Source: Pilibacter termitis
Lineage (GTDB): Bacteria; Bacillota; Bacilli; Lactobacillales; Streptococcaceae
Direction: 5' to 3'
DNA: 64,000 bases
Assembly (NCBI RefSeq): GCF_900167335.1
Contig: NZ_FUXI01000010.1
Span: forward strand, 19,032 to 83,031
Shown: positions 50,466-59,782 of the stretch, one piece after another
How positions within the stretch are numbered: the stretch's first letter is position 1
Layout of the letters: the number at the start of each line of letters is the position of its first letter
The notes under the pieces: model-generated
Told to the model about the DNA's origin: nothing
What the model saw: the letters and a program-made list of their open reading frames with translations, nothing else
Database searches by the model: none
Made by a program: the position numbers and the translations under genes

Positions 50466-52304
50466 TTAATTCCCCCTCGCATATGAAAGAATTAAGCCTG
50501 TTGCAACAGCATTTCTCGGTCCTTCCACACTTCTAATATTGCCACGACCTGCAACTAAACCATAGTGAGAAAGTGCCTCTGTCACGAGCTGAGGAATTTC
50601 AAAATCCAAAGCAGAACCGCCGACAATCACGACAAAAGGAATGTCTCGAATATTTCCTGTCGGACTTACTTGTCTCAATGCACGAATAGCATTTTTGACA
50701 AACACCCTTTCTTTCGCACTTTGGCGAACTTGCTTGATTTTTTCCACGGATAAATCACTTGAAATTGGTAAATAGCCGTTTTCCTTTACTACTACCACCC
50801 TCGCAAAAAGGGACGGGTCAAGTGGTTCATCGAAAAATTGAACACTGCCATCTTCATGACGAAGATAGAAAATATTTTCCACTTTTGCAAGAGGGAAACG
50901 TTTGATGTCCTCGGCTAAATAACGATTCTCCAGCCCTAACTCTGAGTTTATCAGCATCGTTACCATGTCGCCTGCTCCAGCTAAATGCGTTGCCGTTATT
51001 TTCTCATCGCCATTGATGATAGACGCATCCGTTGAGCCTGCACCTAAGTCTAAAATTGCAAGTGGTGTTGTAGTCCCCGGTGTTGTCAATGCACCTAAAA
51101 TTGCCGCCTCTGCCTCAGCACCTCCGATTTCAACTGGAATACCTAGGTCTTTGTAAATCTCCTGTGCAATTTTGGACATTTGTAAATGGTCGCTCTTTAC
51201 CATAGAGGCAATCCCAACTGCTTGTTCCATTGAAAATTCGCCTGCCACTCCACCTTTTACACTCAAAGGTACAAACGTATCTACCGCAAGCAAATCTTGA
51301 ATAAAAATTTCACTTGATAGTTTTTCCGTTAAAAGTGCCATTGTTTGTCGAACTTTTTCTAGCATACCACCGACATTTGTTCCAGCTTCACCGACCACAT
51401 TGTCAATTATTTGGAAACTTGCAATCTTCTCCATAATCTTTTCAGCACCTGCTGAAATATCCACACGCAATTTTCGACTGCCACTTGTAATTTCAATACT
51501 TCCTGCTGGAATGGTTCTCGCCTTAACGTCCCCACTTGGTGTTTTTATCACAACCGCCGAACGATTGCCAATCAACGCTCGAGAGACGGGAACGATATTT
51601 TTTGTCGCCTGTGCATCTAGCTGAAAAACAGTCGCAATTCCATAAGGATTAGAAAGCTGTGTGATACCAAAGCCAACAGGAGCGACTTCGACTGCCGCAA
51701 GCATACCTAAAGGTACTTTGTCAATATAGGCAACTTCATCAATAATCGGGATTTTTTTATTCAAACGATTGTGAACTAATACACCATCATCTGCTTGCAA
51801 AATTGCTCCCTCAATCTGATAGCCCTCACTCATATAACGATTGAACTGGCGAGCAACTTCATCAAATTCCCAAGAATTTCCTACAACTACAATATAATTT
51901 GCTCCTCGTTGAGCTTTTGTTGCGAAATCATCTAGCGAAATCGTCTCGCCTACACCCAATCCTAATCCTCCCGGAGTTTTCGGATTGTGTCCAATCATCG
52001 TTGACTCTGTAATCACCGTTTCAGTAATGGTTTCCATTGCCACATCGCCAATAACTGGCGTTGCCTCATTAATGCGAATAAGTGAAATATCTTGAAACGC
52101 TAAATCATTTTTATCTAACAGCTCATTTAAGGCTTTGTAAATACCAAAAAGGTTTTTCTTTGTTCCTTTAATTCCCGTTGTTTCCGCTAATGCAGACGAG
52201 CCAAAAATAATTTCTCCATTTTCAAGAATTTCTGCTAGAGCTACCTCTGTTGAGGAATTGCCAATATCTACTCCTATGACACGCTTCAAACTCATCACAC
52301 TCAT
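50466..52304 (-). CDS. pduG: Diol dehydratase reactivase large subunit
   Basis: 612 residues, ATPase chaperone. RVIGVDIGNSSTEVALAE is the phosphate loop; LAILDLGAGSTDASII and FVVIVGGSALDFEIPQLV are further ASKHA motifs. ATG 52295 is another possible start; the ribosome site is weak for both. Length matches Salmonella PduG (610). Confidence 0.95.
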   Translation of the reverse strand: MSVMSLKRVIGVDIGNSSTEVALAEILENGEIIFGSSALAETTGIKGTKKNLFGIYKALNELLDKNDLAFQDISLIRINEATPVIGDVAMETITETVITESTMIGHNPKTPGGLGLGVGETISLDDFATKAQRGANYIVVVGNSWEFDEVARQFNRYMSEGYQIEGAILQADDGVLVHNRLNKKIPIIDEVAYIDKVPLGMLAAVEVAPVGFGITQLSNPYGIATVFQLDAQATKNIVPVSRALIGNRSAVVIKTPSGDVKARTIPAGSIEITSGSRKLRVDISAGAEKIMEKIASFQIIDNVVGEAGTNVGGMLEKVRQTMALLTEKLSSEIFIQDLLAVDTFVPLSVKGGVAGEFSMEQAVGIASMVKSDHLQMSKIAQEIYKDLGIPVEIGGAEAEAAILGALTTPGTTTPLAILDLGAGSTDASIINGDEKITATHLAGAGDMVTMLINSELGLENRYLAEDIKRFPLAKVENIFYLRHEDGSVQFFDEPLDPSLFARVVVVKENGYLPISSDLSVEKIKQVRQSAKERVFVKNAIRALRQVSPTGNIRDIPFVVIVGGSALDFEIPQLVTEALSHYGLVAGRGNIRSVEGPRNAVATGLILSYARGN

Positions 52305-52310
52305 TTCTGA

Positions 52311-52826
52311 TTAATTATCACCCTTTAACTTTTTCCGTTTTTCATAATGCTCTGCCGCCTCACGAACATAGTTTGCACTAATTGTTGCACTATATTGCAC
52401 TTCAAGCTCTGTTGCGATTGCAAGTAATTCCTCCTTGCTAGAACGATACGGTCTGAGTGCATTATACATTTCAAGCAAACGTGCATCTGGAACAGCGGTT
52501 AATTCACTCGCTCGAGTAAAATTGCGTGAAATACTCTTACGTCCCGCACTTGTCGCAATTTCACCTTGTGCTTTCAAAATTCTCGGTGTAATTTTCAAAT
52601 CATCAGGCGTGAGCGTTCCATTCATCACATTAGCTAAAGTAATATCTTCTAGCGTTTTGCCCGTTTTCGTTTTTATCCATTCAGGATGTTTTTGTGCCAC
52701 AGGATAATCGGCAACAGTCGCTCCTCCCGTTGTTTGCGGAGTTTCTCGCTCAAGAGTTGATACACCGCCTGTCGTCATCTCTTGTAAAATCCCACGAACA
52801 AGATTTTCAATGTTTTTATCATTCAT
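52311..52826 (-). CDS. pduE: Propanediol dehydratase small subunit
   Basis: 171 residues. NDKNIENLVRGILQEM at the N-terminus is a short helix like those that target cargo. The conserved core is DYPVAQKHPEWIKTKTGKTLEDITLANVM and SRNFTRASELTAVPDARLLEMYNALRPYRS. GAGG precedes ATG 52826; the longer frame overlaps pduD. Confidence 0.95.
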   Translation of the reverse strand: MNDKNIENLVRGILQEMTTGGVSTLERETPQTTGGATVADYPVAQKHPEWIKTKTGKTLEDITLANVMNGTLTPDDLKITPRILKAQGEIATSAGRKSISRNFTRASELTAVPDARLLEMYNALRPYRSSKEELLAIATELEVQYSATISANYVREAAEHYEKRKKLKGDN

Positions 52827-52839
52827 TTTCTTCACCTCG

Positions 52840-53499
52840 CTAAATTGATACAGCAATTTCTTCTGCTGGCTTTCCAACGACCACATATTTCGTTTCTTTT
52901 ATGTGAAGTAATGCGGAAAGTGCTTGATATTTCGGACGTGCCATTTGGTCATTCATCATTGGCACAGGATTTGGTGATTCACCTTTTGCATATTTTGCTG
53001 CATTTTTCCCAATCGCACGATACGTTTCTGGTGTAAGCAAAGGTGCTTGTGGAAATAGCTCTAAATTCGTCAACGGTTGCAAATCTTTTTGATGAATAAT
53101 CGCCGTTCCTTTTGATTGAAGTCCTACACACACACCACTACCAGAGAGATTGTCTCCTTCCACGCTGACAAATGCCACATCTGACGAACGATACACTTTC
53201 ACTACACGTGCTTTTAGTCCTTCTTCTTCAATGCCTGCAATGACTTGCTTGAGAATTTCTTTATGCGGAACGCCTACAATACTTTGTGTTTGACTTTCTG
53301 CAAAAGCTGGAGCTACTGCAATCACCACTTCATCACGAGAAACACCTGTTTGTGCTTTGCCAATTGGTGAAAACCAGTTATTTTCCGTGTTTGCAGGTGG
53401 ATTGGAGTGAAAAGTTACCTTTTCCTCTGTATGACTATCCATTTCTTGCAAAACCTCTTTGATAATTGAGCGTAGTAATTGTTCATTTATTTCTGCCAT
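52840..53499 (-). CDS. pduD: Propanediol dehydratase medium subunit
   Basis: 219 residues. The N-terminal helix [17 protein letters not shown] corresponds to the targeting peptide of PduD. The core has [26 protein letters not shown] and [29 protein letters not shown]. It forms the alpha-beta-gamma dimer with PduC and PduE. Confidence 0.95.
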   Translation of the reverse strand: MAEINEQLLRSIIKEVLQEMDSHTEEKVTFHSNPPANTENNWFSPIGKAQTGVSRDEVVIAVAPAFAESQTQSIVGVPHKEILKQVIAGIEEEGLKARVVKVYRSSDVAFVSVEGDNLSGSGVCVGLQSKGTAIIHQKDLQPLTNLELFPQAPLLTPETYRAIGKNAAKYAKGESPNPVPMMNDQMARPKYQALSALLHIKETKYVVVGKPAEEIAVSI

Positions 53500-53514
53500 T
53501 TCAACTTCTCCTCT

Positions 53515-55176
53515 CTAAATATCCTTTGGATTAATTGCGTTTGGAATCGCCTTAACTTTTTCCCACTCTTCACCGTCTAAACGGTAACCAGTTCCGGGAC
53601 CTGCGTAATTGTTTTTGTCATTCACAGCGGAAATAACATTCCATTGATTGTCAAAAATCGCAGAAGTTTGTAAAAAGTCACCCGCTACACGTTGTTTCAA
53701 CAAATTCAAAACGCTTGTCGCAACGTCTTCAAAACCACTTTCAGCCAAACCTTTCACCAAATCAAGTCCAGTCGTTCCTCTGTCTAGCAATTCCTGAGCT
53801 GCTTTTATGTCTTCTACCATGTCACGCTCTGGCATATCTTGAGAGCCACGTGCGTAAGTGGCAGCTTCCACTTCAGCATCTGTCACTGTCGGCAATCCCA
53901 ATTTTTCAAATAAACCTTGCAATGCCATTGCTGCTTTTCTACGAATTGCCACAACGTCTTCTTCTTTTACTGGACGAAGTCCACCGTCCACACGCAAGTC
54001 ACGTTGAATGATATTGTAATCATCAAAATCATCTGCATCAAAGTTTGACCCTGCAAACATATTGTCATAGTTCGGAGTAGCAGAATAGCCAGATGAGATA
54101 AAGTCTGTTCCTGGTAAAAATTGCATCAAAAGCCGAGCTGTTCTACGAATATCTGAGTGAGAGAACGTTTGGTCATTTCCTGATGCCACTTCTAAATCTA
54201 AGAGCATCGCAATCAAGTTTTCAGCCAGCACTGCACGAATACCAGACGGCACTGCACCCGGCACACCGATACAACTAATTGAACCATTTTGAAGTCCTTG
54301 AACTCCTGCTGCTTTCGTCAAATAAATGCAACGTGTTTCCAAGTACAACATAGATTTCCCTTCAGCATACCCCATTTGCACTTCTGAACCTGTTCCAGAG
54401 GTGAAACGCATTTTCAATCCCCTTGAGGCATAGCATGATGCCAAAAATCCTTTTGACCAAGGAGTGTCATCGCCATCTGTAAATACTTGTTCTGTTCCAT
54501 AAACGGAAATGGTTTCTGCATAAGCTGTAAATCCACGCATACCAAGGTCTAACTCTGTTGCCTCTTCTAGCGAACATTGTGTCAAAACTCCAGGACGCCC
54601 AACTTGTGAACCTACCATAATCCCAATTGCATTGAACGGTGCATATCGTGCGACTGCAACGGTTGTTTCTTGCTCATCAAACCCACGTAATGCCCCTTCT
54701 GCTGCATCCGCTGCAATTTGTACAGGATTGTCACGTACATTGGTTACGTGAGATTGAGTGGTGGGTCTGCGACGTGCACGCATTTTTTGTACTGCCATCA
54801 TCATTTCTACCACATTCATGTAGCCAACGATTTCATTTAACTTGGCAGGAGTGACAGAGGTCGTCAATGCAACAATTTCCTCACGTGAAATATTCGGGTC
54901 TACAATCTTATTCGCCAATTCTTTTGAGGACATTTGCATCACTTCTTCTGCTCGCTCAAGATTGATACCATACGTTGCAATATAAGAGTCGATAAGATCA
55001 AAGTCTGCCTTTGATTTTCCGTCTAACTCCACTACAACACCATTTTCAATTTTAATGCTTGCCTTAGGGTCATTTGGACTTTGCATTGCAATTAAGCCTT
55101 CTTCTACCCATTCATCTACAAATCCGTCTTGATTGACGGGTCTTTTTTCTAACGCTTCAAATCGTTTTGATTTCAT
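53515..55176 (-). CDS. pduC: Propanediol (glycerol) dehydratase large subunit
   Basis: 553 residues, same length as Salmonella PduC (554). B12-dependent TIM-barrel: KSKRFEALEKRPVNQDGFVDEWVEEGLIAMQSPNDPK, MMMAVQKMRARRRPTTQSHVTN, FTSGTGSEVQMGYAEGKSMLYLE and PSGIRAVLAENLIAMLLDLEVASGNDQTFSHSD. It converts 1,2-propanediol to propionaldehyde and glycerol to 3-hydroxypropionaldehyde; sequence does not decide the preferred substrate. Confidence 0.97.
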   Translation of the reverse strand: MKSKRFEALEKRPVNQDGFVDEWVEEGLIAMQSPNDPKASIKIENGVVVELDGKSKADFDLIDSYIATYGINLERAEEVMQMSSKELANKIVDPNISREEIVALTTSVTPAKLNEIVGYMNVVEMMMAVQKMRARRRPTTQSHVTNVRDNPVQIAADAAEGALRGFDEQETTVAVARYAPFNAIGIMVGSQVGRPGVLTQCSLEEATELDLGMRGFTAYAETISVYGTEQVFTDGDDTPWSKGFLASCYASRGLKMRFTSGTGSEVQMGYAEGKSMLYLETRCIYLTKAAGVQGLQNGSISCIGVPGAVPSGIRAVLAENLIAMLLDLEVASGNDQTFSHSDIRRTARLLMQFLPGTDFISSGYSATPNYDNMFAGSNFDADDFDDYNIIQRDLRVDGGLRPVKEEDVVAIRRKAAMALQGLFEKLGLPTVTDAEVEAATYARGSQDMPERDMVEDIKAAQELLDRGTTGLDLVKGLAESGFEDVATSVLNLLKQRVAGDFLQTSAIFDNQWNVISAVNDKNNYAGPGTGYRLDGEEWEKVKAIPNAINPKDI

Positions 55177-55194
55177 TTATTTTTCACCCTCTCT

Positions 55195-56004
55195 TTAAAT
55201 ATAGGACGGTTGGTCATTTTTAGGCGTTGAACCAAGCGTTGCTAGTAAGTTAATGCCAATTTCTCTTGCTGAAATCACTGCTTGACGAACTGCACCAGAA
55301 TCTCCTGTAATGGTCATGGTCACTTCATTTGAAAAACTTTGTCCATTTTGAGGCGTTGCATAGGTCACCACTTCAACATTTGCCGCTTTCAAAGCTGTAT
55401 CTGCCATAACAACTCCGATTGCAGCAGGAGCTCCTACAATAATGCCAAATGCTTTCCCAATTGGTGTACCAAATACTTTATTGCAAGCAAAACTTGCACG
55501 AGCTGTATATTGCATTTCAATATGCCCCGCCTCATTGCCATAGACATCTCCAAATGTGCGTGTATCTACTTCTCTTAGCGTAACTTCTACTGCACGTTTC
55601 ACATCAGAAACATCATTTCCTCCAAGAATAATCAGTGACCCATGCCCTGCACCACCTTTTGTATCACGTGGCATTTCAATCGAAATGACTTCTGTATTGG
55701 TTGCTTTTACCGCCTCGTCCGCTGCCATAATATGCGGACCTGCACCAGTACGTGCTCCAATAATCCCGATAGAACGGTATTTTTTTTCTAATTTCATCGT
55801 TTCTAGTAGCGAAGAATCTACATTTGCAATAACTAAGCCAATTGTATCGCCAAATGCTGTTGCCCCTACAAATTCTGTTAAACCACAAGCCTTTTCAATC
55901 ATGTTTGTCGCTCCTTTTTCCTTTTCTTTTAATTGTGTGCTGCCATCCATTTTTTTTAATACACGCTTCATAATTTCATCTACGTCAAATTGTCTCTCTG
56001 CCAT
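55195..56004 (-). CDS. pduB: BMC-T shell protein PduB
   Basis: 269 residues with two BMC domains (tandem-domain trimer). An N-terminal stretch MAERQFDVDEIMKRVLKKMDGSTQLKEKE is the PduB extension that links shell and core. Core strings are CGLTEFVGATAFGDTIGLVIANV and SKNDQPSYI-like ending GSTPKNDQPSYI. GGAGGG precedes the ATG. Confidence 0.94.
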   Translation of the reverse strand: MAERQFDVDEIMKRVLKKMDGSTQLKEKEKGATNMIEKACGLTEFVGATAFGDTIGLVIANVDSSLLETMKLEKKYRSIGIIGARTGAGPHIMAADEAVKATNTEVISIEMPRDTKGGAGHGSLIILGGNDVSDVKRAVEVTLREVDTRTFGDVYGNEAGHIEMQYTARASFACNKVFGTPIGKAFGIIVGAPAAIGVVMADTALKAANVEVVTYATPQNGQSFSNEVTMTITGDSGAVRQAVISAREIGINLLATLGSTPKNDQPSYI

Positions 56005-56076
56005 GAGCCTTCCCTCCTTTGTCTAGTTGTGCAAAACTAGGTAACTGCAACTACCTCTCACAACTTTTTTGTGCGA

Positions 56077-56358
56077 TTAGTCTTTTTTGGCAGAAAGCAT
56101 TGAGTTGACTTCGCTATGTGGACGTGGAATGACATAATTGCTTACAACTTCTCCAACACTTGTTGCAGCAGATACACCAGCATCAACAGCTGCTTTTACT
56201 GCTCCTACATCACCACGAACCATGACTGTCACAAGTCCAGAGCCAATTTTTTCCGTGCCAACGAGCGTAACATTTGCTGCTTTGACCATTGCATCTGCCG
56301 CCTCGATTGCCCCGATTAGTCCTCTTGTTTCAATCATTCCTAGTGCTTCTTGTTGCAT
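56077..56358 (-). CDS. pduA: BMC-H shell protein PduA
   Basis: 93 residues, single BMC domain ([23 protein letters not shown], then [14 protein letters not shown]). First gene of the leftward 17-kb pdu run. AAGGAGG lies seven bases before the ATG. The pore loop KIGSGLVT is like that of Salmonella PduA, which passes propanediol. Confidence 0.95.
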   Translation of the reverse strand: MQQEALGMIETRGLIGAIEAADAMVKAANVTLVGTEKIGSGLVTVMVRGDVGAVKAAVDAGVSAATSVGEVVSNYVIPRPHSEVNSMLSAKKD

Positions 56359-56395
56359 GATAAAACCTCCTTATTTTTTCTTTTCTTACAAGCTA

Positions 56396-56410
56396 ATCAT
56401 ACGCTTTCAT
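56396..56410 (-). promoter_or_regulatory. cre-like site over the pduA promoter
   Basis: ATGAAAGCGTATGAT (minus strand) fits 14 of 15 positions of WTGNAANCGNWNNCW and overlaps a -10-like TATGAT. No -35 lies 17 bp upstream, which suits an activator-dependent promoter (PocR). Repression by CcpA in glucose is the likely meaning. Confidence 0.5.
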
Positions 56411-56573
56411 GCTTATCTTTTTTTGTCCTTTTTATCGTAAGAATTTTTTATTTTTAACACTATTTTGTCTGAATTATCGAGGAGTTGCTGATTTCAGTGG
56501 GCTTTTTAGGTTTCAAAAAATAGCACTATTTTGCTATTTTTCAGCTATATTATGTTATCGCTTTCTTTCTGTA

Positions 56574-56602
56574 TTGAAATTCCTTGAAATACCTAGTAAA
56601 AT
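56574..56602 (+). promoter_or_regulatory. Promoter of pocR
   Basis: TTGAAA (56574-56579), 17 bp, TAAAAT (56597-56602). A second TTGAAAT at 56584 repeats the -35 at 10-bp distance. An inverted repeat AAAAATAGCA / TGCTATTTTT lies upstream at 56515-56541. Confidence 0.6.
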
Positions 56603-56646
56603 GCTAATAAGGGAAATAGTAGCTAGACAGAAGAAAGGGGAAAATC

Positions 56647-57522
56647 ATGGACAAATATTCTACAAATGGTGAAAAAAAGAAAACCATCAATAATATTATC
56701 GAAGATTTTTCCCTCGCCACAAGTTTCAGTGCCGTTTTGTGCGATATTCAAGGAAAAGAAGTATCCTCCACTTTTAACTTCTCCTCGTTTTGCCAATTGA
56801 TGAGGAAAAATCCGAAATTCCACGAACTTTGCCGAAAGTGCGATAAATTCGGTGGTCTTGAGGCATATAAAACTGGAAACGCTTCTATTTATCGTTGCCA
56901 TGCAGGGTTGACCGACATTTCTCTTCCAATTATTACTGAAAATCAACTGACAGGGTTCATTTTATTCGGTCAAGTAGAAGTCATCGACAATGAAATAAGT
57001 ATTCATCCGATTGACACGGAAAATACAGATTGGACGAAAAATCTTGAATTGTGCAAGGCTCGTGAGAAAATACCACAAGTCTCTATCGAAAAAGTACACA
57101 GTTCAATTTCCCTTCTTCAAACGATTGGCGAATATTACTCAAAAGATGAGGCTCGTGAAAAAATCAAATTTACCGCCAAGAAAAAAACTGTCAATTCAAA
57201 CCACGAGTCAATTCAAAAAGTTACAAACTACATTGAGAAAAATATCACTAGAAAAATCACATTAAACGAAGTTGCCGACCATGTTTATTTTAGCCCGCAT
57301 TACCTGAGCAAACTATTCAAAAAAGAGCTGGGTAGTAATTTTATCAGCTATGTAAATGAGCAAAAAATGAAGCAAGCACAAGCTCTACTCATTGAGACAA
57401 ATTTTACCATTGAGCAAATCGCTCGCAATCTTGGCTATTCACAAACAAGCTATTTTTGCAAAATTTTTCATGACATCACAAACGACACCCCGACTCAATT
57501 TCGGAATAAATATAAAAACTAA
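56647..57522 (+). CDS. pocR: PocR-like AraC-family activator
   Basis: 291 residues. The N-terminal PocR sensory domain has Cys-rich pieces FCQLMRKNPKFHELCRKCDKFGG and IYRCHAGLTDISLPIITENQLTGFILFGQV. The C-terminal AraC domain has two helix-turn-helix motifs (ITLNEVADHVYFSPHYLSKLFKKELG and TIEQIARNLGYSQTSYFCKIFHDI). PocR activates pdu transcription in response to propanediol or glycerol. Divergent from pduA with a shared 288-bp promoter region. Confidence 0.93.
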   Translation: MDKYSTNGEKKKTINNIIEDFSLATSFSAVLCDIQGKEVSSTFNFSSFCQLMRKNPKFHELCRKCDKFGGLEAYKTGNASIYRCHAGLTDISLPIITENQLTGFILFGQVEVIDNEISIHPIDTENTDWTKNLELCKAREKIPQVSIEKVHSSISLLQTIGEYYSKDEAREKIKFTAKKKTVNSNHESIQKVTNYIEKNITRKITLNEVADHVYFSPHYLSKLFKKELGSNFISYVNEQKMKQAQALLIETNFTIEQIARNLGYSQTSYFCKIFHDITNDTPTQFRNKYKN

Positions 57523-57566
57523 TTTAAGGGTAACTCTAAAATTTGTAAGGAAAAGAGGATTTTTTC

Positions 57567-57917
57567 ATGAATGAACAAAGAAATATTGAACGTACAATTC
57601 AAGAATACGTTCCGGGCAAACAAGTTACATTGGCACATCTCATTCCAAATGCGGATAAGGAAATTTTCATGAATCTTGGCTTGGATGAAAATGGGGGAGC
57701 GATTGGCATTTTGACGATTACACCAAGCGAGGCATCCATTATCGGTGCAGACATTGCAAGAAAATCTGGAAATGTTCATATCGGTTTTATGGATCGCTTT
57801 AGCGGAGCAGTTGTTATCACAGGAGAAGTCTCCTCAGTAGAATTCGCCCTCAGACAAGTCATCACAACACTCGGGGGTGTGCTGAGATTTGATATTCCTG
57901 ATATTACGAGAACTTGA
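57567..57917 (+). CDS. pduU: BMC-H shell protein, permuted type (PduU)
   Basis: 116 residues. An N-terminal beta extension ([24 protein letters not shown]) before a circularly permuted BMC domain ([25 protein letters not shown]) matches PduU/EutS. GAGG precedes the ATG. It and pduV are in one operon with pocR, unlike Salmonella where they close the main operon. Confidence 0.92.
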   Translation: MNEQRNIERTIQEYVPGKQVTLAHLIPNADKEIFMNLGLDENGGAIGILTITPSEASIIGADIARKSGNVHIGFMDRFSGAVVITGEVSSVEFALRQVITTLGGVLRFDIPDITRT

Positions 57918-57947
57918 TTACAAAATAGAAAGTAGAGAGGAAAACGC

Positions 57948-58379
57948 ATGAAAAAACTCATTCTCATCGGAGAAACAGGTTGTGGGAAAACTACGTTAAG
58001 CCAATATTTGCACAATCAAGAGCAAAATTATCATAAAACACAACAAGTTCATTTTAACGACTCGACCATTGACACACCGGGAGAATTTATGGAAAATCCT
58101 TTTTACTATAATGCACTGGTGAGTGTGGCAGTAAAAGCTGAAGCGGTCGCATTTGTTCAAAGTATCAAAGGAGCTCAAAACTATTTTCCACCGTATTTTG
58201 CCACACGTTTTCCTAAAAAAGCGATTGGCATTATCACAAAAATGGATTTGCTCGAAAACGAACAAGAACGATTGCAAGCTTATAAATATTTAAAGTTAGC
58301 TGGGATTAAGACAATCTTTGAGATTTCTACATTGGAAAACATCGGGTTGAAAGAATTAGAGGAATTTCTTTTGTCATAA
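57948..58379 (+). CDS. pduV: EutP/PduV-family P-loop protein
   Basis: 143 residues. P-loop LIGETGCGKTTLSQYL, IDTPGEFMENPFYYNAL and GIITKMDLLENEQE are small-GTPase-like motifs. PduV is associated with compartment movement in Salmonella, and EutP of this family can act as acetate kinase, so the role is not fixed. Confidence 0.9.
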   Translation: MKKLILIGETGCGKTTLSQYLHNQEQNYHKTQQVHFNDSTIDTPGEFMENPFYYNALVSVAVKAEAVAFVQSIKGAQNYFPPYFATRFPKKAIGIITKMDLLENEQERLQAYKYLKLAGIKTIFEISTLENIGLKELEEFLLS

Positions 58380-58416
58380 TGGAGGCTTTAAGATAAAATT
58401 CAAACTCTAACCTAAT

Positions 58417-58470
58417 AGAAAAATCGCATGAAACCAACATTTGAGAAAATGAAATTTCTGCGATTTTTCT
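58417..58470 (+). terminator. Terminator of the pocR-pduU-pduV operon
   Basis: Arms AGAAAAATCGCA (58417-58428) and TGCGATTTTTCT (58459-58470), extended inward by TGAAA/TTTC, then ATTTTTG. Confidence 0.75.
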
Positions 58471-58494
58471 ATTTTTGCTAGTTTTGTCCTCGTC

Positions 58495-59046
58495 TCAGGT
58501 AAATGGTATGGTTCACTGCGACAAACTTCAAAACGCACTTCTCCGCTTTTCTTATTGTCTAGCTACGAGGGGCTGAAGTCTGGCAACTGCTCACAATGTC
58601 GCTAGAAACTTACGTTTCTAGTAAATGAACGACATGGTTCGCTGTTGCAGACTTCAAAACGCCCCTCTTCGCTTTTCTTTGTCTAGCTGCGAGGAGCTGA
58701 AGTCTGGCAACTGCTCACAATGTCGCTAGAAACTTACGTTTCTAGTAAATGAACGACATGGTTCGCTGTTGCAGACTTCAAAACGCCCCTCTTTGCTTTT
58801 CTGTGTCTAGCTACGAGGGGCAGGAGGGTGGTCGCTGTTCGCAACAGCACTGGAAACTTTGTTTCCAGTAAATAAATGCTGTGGCTCACTACGACAAACT
58901 CCTAAACGCCCCTCTCCGCTTTTCTTTGTCTAGCTGCGAGGGGCAGGAGGTTGGTCGTTGTTCGCAACAGCACTGGAAACTTTGTTTCCAGCAAGTAAAT
59001 GCTGTGGCTCACTACGACAACCTCCTGAACGCCCCTCTTCGCTTTT
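58495..59046. repeat. Repeat family A cluster, four to five units
   Basis: Fills the space between pduV and the nagB-like gene. Two adjacent units have the same core (CTAGAAACTTACGTTTCTAG) and are nearly identical, as are two with CTGGAAACTTTGTTTCCAG, indicating recent local duplication. The last unit starts at the stop codon of the nagB-like gene. No gene is present. Confidence 0.9.
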
Positions 59047-59763
59047 CTATTTCCCCAACAGGCTTGCTGCGTCTTCGTCTAAAATTACTGTCAAGTTCGG
59101 GTGCATTTTTAATATTGTTGCTGGGTATTTTCTGCTGATTTCCCCCTCCAGAAATTCTTTGACGATTTCAGCTTTGTGTTTTCCGTTAGCTATTAAAATC
59201 AATTGTCTTGCTGCCATTACGCTTGTCGGTCCCATTGTTACATGATAATCTGGCACTTCTTCCTTGTTTTCATACAAAACAGAAACTCGCTCTTTAATTG
59301 CTGGCGTAAACATCACTTTTACTGTTTTATCCTCATATTTTGTCGTCTCAGGTAAATTTCCGCAATAATGTCCGTCCACACCAATGCCCAAAAGCATACA
59401 TTCCAAACCTCCAGCATTTGCAATTTTTTCATCTTGTTCGGCATAATTATGCTCGCTCAACGGATGAATATTTTCCTTGTCAATTTCAGCTGGTGCAAAA
59501 AACATTTTTGTCAAATCACGCATTGTAACACCCGGTTTATCTTCTGTCACGTAAGGAATTTCGTCAAAATTATAATAATGCACATGACGCAAATATTCCT
59601 TTCCTTTAACTTCCTCGATTAAGTATTTATACACTTCTTTTGGTGTTTTCCCTGCCGTAATTGAGACATTTACTCTATCTTGCTTGGAAAGCATTACTCC
59701 GAGTAAATATTGTCCCGCTAATTTTCCCATTTCTTGCTCATTTTTTGTAATAATCACTCTCAT
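59047..59763 (-). CDS. NagB/AgaI-like aminosugar-phosphate isomerase
   Basis: 238 residues of the glucosamine-6-phosphate isomerase/6-phosphogluconolactonase fold: VNVSITAGKTPKEVYKYL, HYYNFDEIPYV and LLGIGVDGHYCGNLPET. NagB itself has GIGxDGHIAFNEP; the YCGNLP variant here suggests a different aminosugar or sugar phosphate substrate. It directly follows the PTS gene in the LicT-regulated operon, so it probably acts on the phosphorylated sugar imported by it. Confidence 0.8.
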   Translation of the reverse strand: MRVIITKNEQEMGKLAGQYLLGVMLSKQDRVNVSITAGKTPKEVYKYLIEEVKGKEYLRHVHYYNFDEIPYVTEDKPGVTMRDLTKMFFAPAEIDKENIHPLSEHNYAEQDEKIANAGGLECMLLGIGVDGHYCGNLPETTKYEDKTVKVMFTPAIKERVSVLYENKEEVPDYHVTMGPTSVMAARQLILIANGKHKAEIVKEFLEGEISRKYPATILKMHPNLTVILDEDAASLLGK

Positions 59764-59782
59764 GTTTTTCTCTCACTTTCTT

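Noticed and set aside
56077..56358. Reading the BMC locus as an ethanolamine (eut) or choline compartment
   Set aside because: PduCDE, PduGH, PduO, PduL and PocR identify a diol/glycerol dehydratase locus; EutBC ammonia lyase and CutC are absent.
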